Virus record (IMG/VR): IMGVR_UViG_3300029908_000004
Coordinates: 1 to 43,457 of that record
Source of the DNA: a virus
DNA length: 43,457 nt
Direction: 5' to 3' (one strand)
Shown: in pieces, positions 7,510 to 16,541 of the stretch
Position numbering within the stretch: position 1 is the first letter of the stretch
Layout: every line of letters starts with the position of its first letter
Made by a program: the position numbers and the translations under genes
The notes under the pieces: generated by a model
Seen by the model: the letters and a program-made list of their open reading frames with translations, nothing else
Told to the model about the DNA's origin: nothing
The model's database searches: none

Positions 7510-10032
7510 TTACTTACATTTAGAGTAACCACACAACACACTACATTCTGTGCAGCCTGATATAAATCTTAGCTGTGCCCCACAATCAGGGCATTTAGGT
7601 GTATGTTTTGTTATATTTTCATCTTTGATAGCTGCTAGCTTTGTCTCAATAACAAATGGTATATTGGAAATCTTTGAGGCGAAGTATGGTGCTGCCTTCT
7701 CAAAGATGACTTCATCTATTAGCTGAACGGCAGAAGTAAAACACTTACCGTTATACCATAAAGCAGACTGCCCACCAACTCTTCTTAGTTGTTGGCGTAT
7801 CTCTTTGGAAGACACATTGGATCTAAGCAATAAACTTATTAATCTACCTGCTAATTCTATCCATTCATTACCAGCGTTCTCACGTAGAAATACTTCTATT
7901 ACTCTACCCTCAATCTGATGATTAACGGTTACGTATAGCTTACCATCTCTACCATCTGGGATAACATAAGTTCCCCCATCTAGGAAATCTGGACGCTCAA
8001 TAACTTCTTTCTCTTGTATCGGTTTTAGTACTGTTTTAAGAGATGTGGGCTTCTTCTCTTCTCTTATTAGTACACCTTCACGACATCCGTCTCTGTATAC
8101 AGTTATTCCTTTTAGCTTAAGCTTGAATGCTAGGTTATATACATAAGCAACGTCCTCTACTGTGGACGTAGTTGGCATATTAACTGTTTTGGATATAGCG
8201 TTATCACAATACTTCTGAAATGCAGCTTGCATTCTAACGTGTTGTTCAGGGGTTACTTGACTAGCATCTACAAAATAACTAGGAAGTTTATCTTCTTTGT
8301 GTTCAGCTAACCAAGCTTCTGCCCTTGAATCATAGTACTCTCTTACACCAATTGTATCCTGTCTAGTATATTTAAAAGCAAATATAGGCTCTATACCAGA
8401 AGAACATTCATCTATAAGAGAAATAGTCCCTGTTGGGGCTATAACAGTAACGTGACAGTTTCTAACTCCATGCTTTTTGTACAACGAGTATAAGGTTTGG
8501 TTTTGAGTAATATAACGATGAGCAGGATGACAATTTATATCCTTAGATAATTGTCCCATCTTATTATCAAAGAATTCTACATTATTCTCTAGCTCTGGAA
8601 AGGGTCCAAACTCCTTGGAAAGCATAGTAGATTCAATCCAAGCGTAGTATTGTATCCACTGTCCTATCCTTTCACCCACTTCATATGATTCATCACTACC
8701 ATAAGCGATATGTAAATCTAATAGTAAATCTGCTACTCCCATTACACCTAAACCAATAGGTCTAGAAGCTTTGGTAGTGTCAGTTATCTCTTGGATAGGA
8801 TATTCGTTTTTCTCTATAACCGCATCTAGGAATCTAGCGGCCTTACGGGCTGTAATTGCTAATCTCTTCCAGTCTACATAGTTATACCAAGCATCTGATT
8901 TATCAGATGCTTTAGCTGTAAAGAATTTACTTACATTAATAGAACCAAGATTGCAAGAATTGTGATCTACTTGATAGTATTCCCCACACGGATTGGAATT
9001 ATGTATAGGTCCTAAAGACTTGACTGGGTTATCATCGTTGACAATATCATCAAACATAATTCCGGGTTCGGCAGAGGACCATGCTGATTCTAATATCCTC
9101 TGCCATAACAGCTTAGCTCTAACATATTTGATACCATCCTTCTCGACAACGATGTTAGCGTCATTGCGAGGATCCAGAACTGGACCTCTCCAGGGCTCAT
9201 AGCGTACTTGTTTTGCCCGTGGACCATTCTCCGGGTCATCTACAATAGCTCGGCGCAACATAAAGAGTCCATCTTCTTCAAGTACTTTCATGAACTCATT
9301 AGTTACTTTAACAGAGATATTGAAACCAGAGAATGGGGAATGCCAAGTATCTTGCTGAACACTGTTTCCATGGTCGGTGACGTCAAGCCAACCGACATCC
9401 TGCGCTACCTGGCGAGCTTGCTCTAGGCTCAGACCGTACTGGTTTAGCAGGGTGTTCAACAACCAAGGCCCAGTCTTGACTTTGCAATCTATAAAAGCCA
9501 AGATTTCAGGGTGCCAGACAGCTAACATCCACATCATAGCGATGCGCCTTCTGCCTCCCTGAACAATCGCTTCGCTCATAGCCTGAAATGGACCCATGAA
9601 GCTTATAACACCTGAAGCGATTCCACCTGAATTAGTTAACGCACCATATGGTCGGATTTGAGACCCGTCCATGCCAATACCACCACCAGTCTTCCCAATA
9701 ATGGCACCGTCTTGAATTGCTTTGAAGATACCTGGTATATCATCTGGTACATGGAGGATATAACAAGCAGATAAAGACTTCTTACTTACATAAGGATTCC
9801 CAGCATTAAACCATGTTGGGGAATTAGGAGAAAACTCCTGATTATACATTAGTCTGAAGAAAGATTCTTCTAGACCCTGTGGTTCCCCTGATGGATAAGC
9901 GCTGGAAATATCTTTTGCTACACGACGACAACAATGCTCCCATTCCGTCTCGATTTTATTGCCTTGTGGATCACGGAGATAGTAGCGTTCACTTAACACC
10001 TTTTCGGTGTTAGGTTTTAAAACTCTTCCCAT
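7510..10032 (-). CDS. nrdJ: Ribonucleotide reductase, class II (adenosylcobalamin-dependent)
   Basis: This 840-aa protein matches class II RNR. It shows the N-terminal LSERYYLRDPQGN, LSACYILHVPDDI with the active-site Cys at about 90, KTGGGIGMDGSQIRPYG, NPCGEYYQVDHNSCNLGSIN (finger-loop region), APTGTISLI, and a C-terminal Cys-rich tail (CPDCGAQLRFISGCTECSVLCG). The enzyme reduces ribonucleotides to deoxyribonucleotides using coenzyme B12, independent of oxygen, so it needs B12 from the host. Its length is usual and no inteins or introns are seen. The start ATG follows AGGAAGG. A TATACTATAAAG motif lies just upstream, so it may have its own promoter. Confidence 0.96.
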   Translation of the reverse strand: MGRVLKPNTEKVLSERYYLRDPQGNKIETEWEHCCRRVAKDISSAYPSGEPQGLEESFFRLMYNQEFSPNSPTWFNAGNPYVSKKSLSACYILHVPDDIPGIFKAIQDGAIIGKTGGGIGMDGSQIRPYGALTNSGGIASGVISFMGPFQAMSEAIVQGGRRRIAMMWMLAVWHPEILAFIDCKVKTGPWLLNTLLNQYGLSLEQARQVAQDVGWLDVTDHGNSVQQDTWHSPFSGFNISVKVTNEFMKVLEEDGLFMLRRAIVDDPENGPRAKQVRYEPWRGPVLDPRNDANIVVEKDGIKYVRAKLLWQRILESAWSSAEPGIMFDDIVNDDNPVKSLGPIHNSNPCGEYYQVDHNSCNLGSINVSKFFTAKASDKSDAWYNYVDWKRLAITARKAARFLDAVIEKNEYPIQEITDTTKASRPIGLGVMGVADLLLDLHIAYGSDESYEVGERIGQWIQYYAWIESTMLSKEFGPFPELENNVEFFDNKMGQLSKDINCHPAHRYITQNQTLYSLYKKHGVRNCHVTVIAPTGTISLIDECSSGIEPIFAFKYTRQDTIGVREYYDSRAEAWLAEHKEDKLPSYFVDASQVTPEQHVRMQAAFQKYCDNAISKTVNMPTTSTVEDVAYVYNLAFKLKLKGITVYRDGCREGVLIREEKKPTSLKTVLKPIQEKEVIERPDFLDGGTYVIPDGRDGKLYVTVNHQIEGRVIEVFLRENAGNEWIELAGRLISLLLRSNVSSKEIRQQLRRVGGQSALWYNGKCFTSAVQLIDEVIFEKAAPYFASKISNIPFVIETKLAAIKDENITKHTPKCPDCGAQLRFISGCTECSVLCGYSKCK

Positions 10033-10060
10033 TAAAACCTTCCTGATATTACGAGATGTA

Positions 10061-10076
10061 TACCTTTATAGTATAC
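10061..10076 (-). promoter_or_regulatory. TATACTATAAAG motif before nrdJ
   Basis: On the minus strand GTATACTATAAAGGTA ends about 28 nt before the nrdJ start. It belongs to the TATACTATA-like set seen upstream of the homing endonucleases. A promoter here would give the reductase separate expression from the clamp-loader operon. It overlaps the 3' end of the small gene at 10066-10302. Confidence 0.4.
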
Positions 10077-10302
10077 TTTTACCAGTCTCAGGCTGGTTAA
10101 TTACTCTTTTGACTTCCCATTCTAATATAGCGGTTTCCTTAGGACAGCCACAAGGGATAGGTCTACAATTACAAGTCCTCCAGAGGACTGATACCCCATT
10201 CTCAGAGGCTTTTATAGCCTCTATCAAAGGTACATAAATAAATTTACGATCTAAATTATCTTCCGCAGAAGGAAAGATATACTTACACTTTGGTTCCGGC
10301 AT
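10066..10302 (-). CDS. Hypothetical Cys-rich protein (78 aa)
   Basis: The ATG at 10302 (MPEPKCKYIF) is preferred to a TTG nine codons earlier, which would overlap the clamp loader more. Residues 43-54 carry CNCRPIPCGCPK, which could bind a metal. No family is recognised. It overlaps the end of the clamp-loader gene by 20 nt, so it is translationally coupled to it. Confidence 0.6.
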   Translation of the reverse strand: MPEPKCKYIFPSAEDNLDRKFIYVPLIEAIKASENGVSVLWRTCNCRPIPCGCPKETAILEWEVKRVINQPETGKSIL

Positions 10303-11335
10303 TCTCGGAGTCTTCCTTTTTAGCAGCAACTATCATAGAACATATTTTGTAGATACTAGCTGCTGTGGAAGACAACGTTAAGCCGTCTTCCCATGATTGA
10401 TATAAAGATAGTTCATGGATAGCATTAGCGCATCTCATAGCGCGTTTACCATCTGATTGGAGTAGTAACCATTTAAATCTATTAGCTAATACAGAACGAA
10501 TAGCTTTACCATCCCCTGTATTAGCTTTGTTTAGGATACCACGAGTCTTTATCCAATCACCAGTTACAACTGCTTGCCATAGTTCAGAGACATTAACACC
10601 AATAAGATCAACAGGTTGAGCAGCTTCTTCTGGACTAGCACCAGCTAAACACTTCTCCATAGCCATCACAGCTAACCCCGGGCTAGTTATACCATTAGCT
10701 TTGAGAGCTATTATTAGCTTATCAGAGACTTTGTCTGGTAACATAGGTTGATTAGCTGCTGCCAAATGTAGATTAACACAGGTTACCAATTCTGCTAGTC
10801 CGTCTTCATTGACCCCCGGCAGAACAAAAGTTAGACATCTCCGCTTTATCGCTGGTAATAACTTGGCAGGATTCGTGGTACAAAGTATCCATATAGTATT
10901 ACTGGATTCCTCTTCAAATGACTTCAACAACACAGTTTGAGCTGGTTCAGTCGTTTTATGAACTTCATCTAGTATAATTATCCTGTGATCACCTTCTAAG
11001 GGGTATCTCCCAGCTAAGCTAACCAATGCCCTAGCATCATCTATACCATTGTTATCTGGTACATTTTGTTCGGTGATACTAAATGAGTTCTCATCATATT
11101 TTTTTATACATTCTATACAAGGCTCACCAAACTCTTTTACATGTTTACATTGTAAAGATACAGCTATGATCCTAGCTATAGTGGTTTTCCCAGAGCCCGG
11201 CTCTCCAATGAAAAGCCAGACTTTGGGGATTCTACCATTGGCTATTTGATTACGAATTTGATCTGTTATACCACGCGTGCCAACCATCATGTCTAAACGT
11301 TTAGGTCGACACGTTATACTAAGATTTTGGTCCAC
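10283..11335 (-). CDS. AAA+ clamp loader (DnaX-like large subunit)
   Basis: The 350-aa protein starts like DnaX and RFC proteins (RPKRLDMMVG). It has Walker A GEPGSGKTT at about 43-51, a Cys cluster (C-K-H...C-I-E-C) as in the DnaX zinc module, Walker B IIILDEVH, sensor 1 CTTNP and KRRC (SRC-like). The family opens and loads the sliding clamp at primer ends using ATP, together with the beta clamp encoded at 15366-16526. The GTG start overlaps the previous stop in TAGTG, with AGAGGA upstream. Confidence 0.9.
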   Translation of the reverse strand: MDQNLSITCRPKRLDMMVGTRGITDQIRNQIANGRIPKVWLFIGEPGSGKTTIARIIAVSLQCKHVKEFGEPCIECIKKYDENSFSITEQNVPDNNGIDDARALVSLAGRYPLEGDHRIIILDEVHKTTEPAQTVLLKSFEEESSNTIWILCTTNPAKLLPAIKRRCLTFVLPGVNEDGLAELVTCVNLHLAAANQPMLPDKVSDKLIIALKANGITSPGLAVMAMEKCLAGASPEEAAQPVDLIGVNVSELWQAVVTGDWIKTRGILNKANTGDGKAIRSVLANRFKWLLLQSDGKRAMRCANAIHELSLYQSWEDGLTLSSTAASIYKICSMIVAAKKEDSENAGTKV

Positions 11336-11553
11336 TACGGTTCCTCTATATTAAAATCATCAAAATATTTAACATCAGCATCAGTTTCACTGGAAAGAGT
11401 GTCTCTATTATTAGCTATTTTTATCAAGTCGTTGAGTGATGTACCCTCAGGAATGATAATTATCTCTTCGGTGTTGTTACCTTTTATACCAATATGTACA
11501 GGTAACCCAGCTACCAATAGCATTACGTCTGCTGCAGTTATACGTATATTCAT
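11335..11553 (-). CDS. Hypothetical protein (72 aa)
   Basis: A small acidic protein (MNIRITAADVMLLVAGLPVH at the N-terminus, acidic C-terminus ending DDFNIEEP). The C-terminal stretch could be a binding tail for a partner, but nothing specific is recognised. The stop overlaps the clamp-loader start in TAGTG, so the two are coupled. Confidence 0.6.
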   Translation of the reverse strand: MNIRITAADVMLLVAGLPVHIGIKGNNTEEIIIIPEGTSLNDLIKIANNRDTLSSETDADVKYFDDFNIEEP

Positions 11554-11588
11554 TTAAACTAAACTTCTCCCTACAACTATTCCTAATC

Positions 11589-12323
11589 TTAAATGAGCGA
11601 TCTGCCTAGTATTTGTGAACTATAAGAATCTAACATAGCTGTAAATGTAGCCAATGGATTACGTTTATAAACACTTTCACTTGTAGTAACCGCTCTACCA
11701 AAACCAAAGTGTTCAGATGAGAAGCCACCTTCAGCAAAGCAGACAGCTGACCACTGTTCCTCTGTTGTTGGTATGCCCCTCTTCATTAACTCTACTGCTG
11801 TCTTTGCTTCTGGAGTAAGAATGTCATAGACATTTTCCCTATAAGTAAACACTTGTGCAGGTAGAAACTTTTTACTATTTCTCTGTCTATCTTCATCTGT
11901 AATCTCACGGTATAGCCACACCTTAGCAAAATCATGAAGGAAGATAGTTATAATTAAGTCTGTTTTAGAGAAGGTAAAGTCCCCTGGATATAGTTCCATG
12001 ATGTCTAACCCCATACCTAACATCTCACAACAGTGTTGGTCTAGTCCACCTACCCACCAGTGATGATGCTTAGCACCAGCACATAATTTTCTGAATGCTG
12101 GGTAGGCGTCATGGAGTTCTAAGTATTTCTGCTGTAGTTCTATTGGCTCTATCTGTAATAGGTACTCACGCATATTAGTTTCTAAGTACCTCTTACGGAT
12201 CAGTCTAGCATTCTCTTGCTTAAGCTTGGGTATAACCTCACGTATGTGATATTTAGTTACTTCCACTTTCTCAGGCTCCGGCTGGACTACTGGTACTACC
12301 TCTTTTTCCTTCTCATTCTCCAT
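11589..12323 (-). CDS. HD-domain phosphohydrolase
   Basis: The protein is 244 aa from the ATG at 12323, chosen because GAGGA lies 5 nt upstream; an ATG at 12347 is possible. It has a charged N-terminus, then AKHHHWWVGGLDQHCCEMLG and IITIFLHDFAKVWLYRE, the H...HD pattern of metal-dependent HD phosphohydrolases. Spacing and the KHH..GGL..H motif resemble YhaM/TraI-type HD domains acting on nucleotides or RNA ends. Its place among replication genes suggests a nucleic-acid or nucleotide substrate (inference). Confidence 0.75.
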   Translation of the reverse strand: MENEKEKEVVPVVQPEPEKVEVTKYHIREVIPKLKQENARLIRKRYLETNMREYLLQIEPIELQQKYLELHDAYPAFRKLCAGAKHHHWWVGGLDQHCCEMLGMGLDIMELYPGDFTFSKTDLIITIFLHDFAKVWLYREITDEDRQRNSKKFLPAQVFTYRENVYDILTPEAKTAVELMKRGIPTTEEQWSAVCFAEGGFSSEHFGFGRAVTTSESVYKRNPLATFTAMLDSYSSQILGRSLI

Positions 12324-12324
12324 T

Positions 12325-12507
12325 TTAATCCTCGTCCCATTCTCCATAATTCAATGGTATACATTCATCAAAGTCTGAGTAAGCATCTGATGATAAGTAT
12401 ACAGAAACTCCTTTATCCCCTATGTATGCTATGACTGCTGGTTCACCATTGAAATAAGGAGCTTTAAGATTTATGATAATTTTCTGTCCGACATAAGGCT
12501 CACACAT
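12325..12507 (-). CDS. Hypothetical small beta protein (60 aa)
   Basis: The start ATG follows AGGAG by 5 nt. The sequence GQKIIINLKAPYFNGEPAVI then YIGDKGVSVYL looks like a small SH3/KOW-type barrel that ends acidic (YGEWDED). Function unknown. The stop is one base past the start of the HD gene, so the two are coupled. Confidence 0.6.
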   Translation of the reverse strand: MCEPYVGQKIIINLKAPYFNGEPAVIAYIGDKGVSVYLSSDAYSDFDECIPLNYGEWDED

Positions 12508-12530
12508 AGCATCTCCTATTTATTGCTTAT

Positions 12531-12698
12531 CTACTCCCTACGTAATGGATAGAGGGCACCTTGGTAATCTGTATACGCTTGATCTGGGTCATCATCTACC
12601 CTTATTGTCTCATCATCTATCTCTACTGCATTGCTCTCAGCATCTACATCTTCTGAGTCAGCTACTCTTAGTGATACATTTACATAGTAGATTTTCAT
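12531..12698 (-). CDS. Hypothetical acidic protein (55 aa)
   Basis: The frame starts with MKIYYVNVSLRVADSEDVDA and ends with ALYPLRRE. The middle is very acidic (DDETIRVDDDPDQ). AATAGGAA stands directly before the ATG. It fills the gap between two annotated genes without overlap, which supports it. No family is recognised. Confidence 0.55.
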   Translation of the reverse strand: MKIYYVNVSLRVADSEDVDAESNAVEIDDETIRVDDDPDQAYTDYQGALYPLRRE

Positions 12699-12708
12699 TT
12701 CCTATTAC

Positions 12709-12963
12709 CTAATCCTTCTTCAGGGCGTCGTTTATTTGGCAGCGTAGGCACCCAGCGTCTTCATAATTATCGTGTTTAATTTCAATTAATGCCTCACGTA
12801 GAAGCTCTTCCAATCTTTCTATACGTAGCTCAGCAGCCTTGGTCTCTGCCGTCCTAGCAGCTTTTACTAGCTCTCGTAAACATGACCACTCCGCATTGTT
12901 TAGATGATCGGCATTACGATATTTCTTAAGTAAATCAGATAGTTCTTTCTCAGTAGTTTCCAT
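12709..12963 (-). CDS. Hypothetical helical protein (84 aa)
   Basis: Almost all helix with heptad-like Leu/Ala spacing (LKKYRNADHLNNAEWSCLRE then TKAAELRIERLEELLREAL). A CLRC pair lies near the C-terminus. Probably a small coiled-coil protein. It follows the ligase by 10 nt in the same operon. Confidence 0.6.
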   Translation of the reverse strand: METTEKELSDLLKKYRNADHLNNAEWSCLRELVKAARTAETKAAELRIERLEELLREALIEIKHDNYEDAGCLRCQINDALKKD

Positions 12964-12973
12964 ATTTCCAGTA

Positions 12974-13870
12974 TTATTTGTCTAACCTCAAACGATTAAA
13001 TACAGGAAATCTCATGGATTTATCTTCTGTTATTTCCTGAAACTTTACTTCAAATATTTGATCGATTAGCTTGCCTTCTTTATACATTTTCCAGAAGGTT
13101 TCCCTCTGGGTGTCATCAAAACCAGTGCCACATTCGGAGATAACGTGGTAAGATTTGTCATTCCACTCTACATCCCCTTCAAGTAGAACCTTGCCTAACC
13201 TTCCTACATGCTTACCATTACCCTCATAGGCTTCAGTAACAAATAAATCAGCGTCTGTCCATGGCTTAATCTTTAACCAATATGGGGAGCGTCTGCCTAG
13301 TTCATAAGGTCCGTCAGGATCCTTAACCATTCCACCTTCATAGCCCTTCTCTAACAAGTGAACGTACTCTTCTTGTATCTGAGCATAAGATGTAACTATT
13401 TGGTGTTCAACAAGTATCACACCATTAGGGTTAGCAGAACTCAAAGCATTTTCTAGCTTAGCATATCTATCTCGTAGTGGGGCATCTGTCCCACACAACT
13501 GGCCATGTACTAGGGGTACCATATCAAAGATATTAAACCTAATGTTAGCAGCGTCAGGATGTGGTTCTCTCTGTCTCTTCAGAATAGACATGGATTTATT
13601 CCAATTCTCACTGAAGAATTCACCATCGAGGAAATGATTAGCAAACTGTTTGCGAGTAAGTTGTTCTAGTATATGATCAATGTTCCAGAATGGCTTACCA
13701 TTACGGCTAAATCCAACTGCCTTACCTTTATTATCTACGATAACACCACGTAAACCATCTAGTTTTGGTTCCAACCACCATGGCTTGGTAATTTTAAATC
13801 TCTTTGGATTCAGTGTCTTAGCTAGCTGTGGATTTATAAGGAAAGAATGTTCTGGAGTTGTATCGCTCAT
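12974..13870 (-). CDS. ATP-dependent DNA ligase
   Basis: This 298-aa protein is a compact phage ligase. Motif I is EPKLDGLRG with the adenylated lysine (about residue 35). Motif III-like FNIFDMVP, motif IV EGGMVKDP and motif V YWLKIKP follow, then a short OB-fold part (GRLGKVLLEGD...CGTGFDD). It seals nicks with ATP during replication and repair. The length is typical of ligases with only the two core domains. It sits next to uracil-DNA glycosylase, ligase and polymerase being the last steps of the same repair route. Confidence 0.92.
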   Translation of the reverse strand: MSDTTPEHSFLINPQLAKTLNPKRFKITKPWWLEPKLDGLRGVIVDNKGKAVGFSRNGKPFWNIDHILEQLTRKQFANHFLDGEFFSENWNKSMSILKRQREPHPDAANIRFNIFDMVPLVHGQLCGTDAPLRDRYAKLENALSSANPNGVILVEHQIVTSYAQIQEEYVHLLEKGYEGGMVKDPDGPYELGRRSPYWLKIKPWTDADLFVTEAYEGNGKHVGRLGKVLLEGDVEWNDKSYHVISECGTGFDDTQRETFWKMYKEGKLIDQIFEVKFQEITEDKSMRFPVFNRLRLDK

Positions 13871-13881
13871 TTTATAACCTC

Positions 13882-14523
13882 TTAGAAAGAAATATCAATT
13901 TCTGTTATTATAGGTCCAGTACGTAGAAAGGATTCTGGAGAAAAGTCTTCTACTGTCCTAAATTCACCAATAGCTAGGTATAATGAAGAACATAGAGAAA
14001 ACACATCTACTTTTGATCCGTATATAGATATTGGGTACCCTCCACCACGAGCATTGTTATGGAAGTCAATTCTACTCATGATAGGCTTATCTAGAACCGG
14101 GATATCAGGAGAAACTAATATTCTTTTACATATAAAGTAGCTACGTCTACCTAGACCACACCTATAACATTGTATACCACATTCCTTAAGCTCAACAGAT
14201 GGTAGGTATTGTCGTTTTCTATACAAAGGCCAATTAGTTGGGGTCTCACACTTTATTTCTAACTGCATTGCGTTATACATATCATTTACAAGGTCACGGA
14301 GAGCCCAATCATTACCTTCAAAGTATACAGATGTCTCTGGTACTGACTCTTTCGAATGAAAACCTATTTGATAAAATATAGATTCGTATCTATCTTTTAT
14401 TTTTATGTGAGGCTCAACTTCATTAATAGATATGCTAGCTACTTTAAATCTATCTCTCCAATTTGTGGAGTAGTTATTTCTTTGCACAATTACATTTAGA
14501 CCAGACATATCAAGCTTATCCAT
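13882..14523 (-). CDS. Hypothetical protein (about 213 aa)
   Basis: I do not recognise this protein. It shows CGIQCYRCGLGRRSYFICKR in the middle, a possible zinc ribbon, and mixed alpha/beta composition elsewhere. The ATG at 14523 overlaps the end of the glycosylase gene by 8 nt; a GTG at 14532 is another possible start. Its place between uracil-DNA glycosylase and ligase suggests a DNA transaction, but that is inference. Confidence 0.7.
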   Translation of the reverse strand: MDKLDMSGLNVIVQRNNYSTNWRDRFKVASISINEVEPHIKIKDRYESIFYQIGFHSKESVPETSVYFEGNDWALRDLVNDMYNAMQLEIKCETPTNWPLYRKRQYLPSVELKECGIQCYRCGLGRRSYFICKRILVSPDIPVLDKPIMSRIDFHNNARGGGYPISIYGSKVDVFSLCSSLYLAIGEFRTVEDFSPESFLRTGPIITEIDISF

Positions 14524-15211
14524 TTGTTTCACTAATCTCTTTCATTAAATCTAGTATCTTATTTGAATCTAAGTATTCTCTCTTAAATAGGAGTAAGTTT
14601 TGTTCCACTCTACCAGTCTTCTCTGGAGAAGGCTCTCTAAGTAGATAAGCTGGGTGTACCATGCAGAATACAGCGATGTTTGGTAAAATAGAAGTAGTAA
14701 ACCACCGTCCTTCATGAGTGTTTCCTTTCGGTTCCCCTCCAAGTATGGTTTTAGCCGCTACCCAGCCTAAAGTTATAACCACTTCTAAGTTTGGCATAGC
14801 AGTAAGCACACGAAGGGTTCTACTACCAAAGCAGGCTTTTATTTCATCTTTATCTGGAGGTTTCTGTGAAAGTCTGCCATCTACCCTTTGTTTTCCCGGT
14901 TGACATTGAACTACATTTGTTAATAAACATCTGTTCTGGTCTAGATTTATGAATCTTGCCCACTTATCCCACTCTCTACCTGATACACCTACTAACGGCT
15001 GCCCACGTTCTGTTTCTGTATCGCCCGGCGCTTCGCCTATGACCGCTACATTTCCATCTGGGTTACCACGTAGAATTAATCCCCTATTGTCTGGGTGTAA
15101 ATAAGATAACCTACATTCATTACAGGTTTTGGATAGTTCTTTGATTACTACCCTAGGGTCCTCTTTTATATTCGATTTTGTATCTGTTACAAGGAATGTT
15201 AATTGCCCCAC
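14516..15211 (-). CDS. Uracil-DNA glycosylase, family 4/5-like
   Basis: This 231-aa protein has the UDG motif GEAPGDTETERGQPLVG (motif A, GEAPG with the family-4 E/D region) and HPAYLLR (motif B). Cysteines in CNECRL and NVVQCQP are placed as for the family-4 iron-sulfur cluster. It removes uracil from DNA. The GTG start has AGGAG 9 nt upstream. It overlaps a small membrane protein gene by 13 nt. Confidence 0.9.
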   Translation of the reverse strand: MGQLTFLVTDTKSNIKEDPRVVIKELSKTCNECRLSYLHPDNRGLILRGNPDGNVAVIGEAPGDTETERGQPLVGVSGREWDKWARFINLDQNRCLLTNVVQCQPGKQRVDGRLSQKPPDKDEIKACFGSRTLRVLTAMPNLEVVITLGWVAAKTILGGEPKGNTHEGRWFTTSILPNIAVFCMVHPAYLLREPSPEKTGRVEQNLLLFKREYLDSNKILDLMKEISETNG

Positions 15212-15366
15212 GTTCGTTTTCTCCTACCAATTGTAGCTGAAGCGTCCCAGAATATTTCGTCTCTTAATTGGAACCTCCATGACGTCATCAGCACCATTGT
15301 AAAGCTACAAAGTACAAGCATCCAGAACTTCTTTGTGGCTAGTATTGACACAATGAAGTCGATCAC
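15199..15366 (-). CDS. Small membrane protein (55 aa)
   Basis: A GTG start overlaps the clamp stop in TAGTG, the same junction type as at 11335. The frame encodes one hydrophobic segment (FIVSILATKKFWMLVLCSFT, about residues 3-30) and a basic tail (GRRKRTWGN). It exactly fills the gap between clamp and glycosylase. Function unknown; the topology is a single-pass membrane protein. Confidence 0.55.
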   Translation of the reverse strand: MIDFIVSILATKKFWMLVLCSFTMVLMTSWRFQLRDEIFWDASATIGRRKRTWGN

Positions 15367-16526
15367 TATGGTTTTATCCCCATAACAACATATTTAGTTG
15401 TTATTTCATCCTCACCATCAGTAATAACTAATGGCTGTAACGGACCAGTAATCCCAACTTTCAGAGTTAGAGACTTAGATACACTAACTATATTAGACAA
15501 GTAGTCTATACCAATAGCTATCTTTATTGGTTCCTCTGTGTTAACATCCGCTGGTAACATTACTGGTAGAACATCATAAGAGTCACCTACCCCAGAGTCA
15601 TTCTTGGTAGTTATATATAATTCCGCTTTCTTTAACTCTATGTCTACGTATCCCTTGGAGTTCCGAAAGGTATTTGCCCTATCTAAGGCAGCTTTAAAAG
15701 CCATCCTATCGATAGTGAAAGTGATATTCCCCTTCTTCTCAAACACACTAGTTAGATTAGGATATTTACCAGACAATAAGATAGTGCCATACATAGTGTC
15801 ACCACATTTAAACACTATTTTATTGTTCCCATACCTAATTATGTTTATTACTTCTGTGGATCTCTTACCTAATAGTTTACCTAAAGGGGCTAGGGAAGCT
15901 TGAGGTAACTTAATTCCTTCTAATTCCCCCGGTTGTGCTTTAGATGCTTTAACGATTACACTTACAGCTATACAGTTATCTGTAGCTTGACCTTCATACC
16001 CAGTAGATGTACTTACTACATTCAAACAACTAAATATGTTACTTTGTCCAGTGTTATCTGTTGGTATACAGAACTGAGCACGACGAATGAACTCTGCCAT
16101 GTCTTTACCATTAACCTTGAAGATAGAAGGTTCCGTAAATGGTAACTTCTTTAGCTGATTTTCAACAGCAATAACGTTTATATCTGCAGTAACATGGAAT
16201 TTAGCCTTACCAAAGGCTACCTTTATTTTCTTGCCTTCTGATTCTAACGTAAGAGCAATCTCGTCGTCTCTTGGTCTGCCTTGCAAGCCACCTATTAATT
16301 GATCTGGGTTAAGAAGAACTTTACCCTCTTCCTCAATGATAGCTGGTATTTTAGTTAGGGTTTCTGAAAGTAGATTTGTAGAATAGATATATAAAAACTG
16401 CTGATCTGCTGATTTCTTCACCGCTTGTATATACACACAAGCAGTGGAGGTAGCACGTTTATCCGCAGTAGCAAAAACCTGGTTGACAGCGTCAACCAGG
16501 CTTCCAATGTTTACTTTGAGCCTCAT
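15366..16526 (-). CDS. dnaN: DNA polymerase III beta subunit-like sliding clamp
   Basis: The 386-aa length and the three-repeat build match bacterial beta clamps. Seen in order: LKVNIGSLVDAVNQVFATAD at the N-terminus, GKVLLNPDQLIGGLQG in domain 1, IRRAQFCIPTDN in domain 2, and a C-terminus ending ITTKYVVMGIKP, like the conserved MPM(R/K) end. The ring tethers the polymerase to DNA and is loaded by the AAA+ protein at 10283-11335. A terminator-like hairpin lies within its first 20 codons. It follows the Rad52-like gene by 15 nt. Confidence 0.9.
   Translation of the reverse strand: MRLKVNIGSLVDAVNQVFATADKRATSTACVYIQAVKKSADQQFLYIYSTNLLSETLTKIPAIIEEEGKVLLNPDQLIGGLQGRPRDDEIALTLESEGKKIKVAFGKAKFHVTADINVIAVENQLKKLPFTEPSIFKVNGKDMAEFIRRAQFCIPTDNTGQSNIFSCLNVVSTSTGYEGQATDNCIAVSVIVKASKAQPGELEGIKLPQASLAPLGKLLGKRSTEVINIIRYGNNKIVFKCGDTMYGTILLSGKYPNLTSVFEKKGNITFTIDRMAFKAALDRANTFRNSKGYVDIELKKAELYITTKNDSGVGDSYDVLPVMLPADVNTEEPIKIAIGIDYLSNIVSVSKSLTLKVGITGPLQPLVITDGEDEITTKYVVMGIKP
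16473..16500 (-). promoter_or_regulatory. Terminator-like hairpin inside the start of dnaN
   Basis: On the minus strand CCTGGTTGAC, a 3-nt loop GCT and GTCAACCAGG form a perfect 10-bp stem, followed at once by TTTTT. It begins about 26 nt after the ATG of the clamp gene, inside the coding sequence. It has all parts of an intrinsic terminator, so it may attenuate clamp expression when translation is slow. The perfect pairing in coding DNA is unlikely to be an accident but function is not shown. Confidence 0.5.
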
Positions 16527-16541
16527 AAGGCTTCTCCCACT

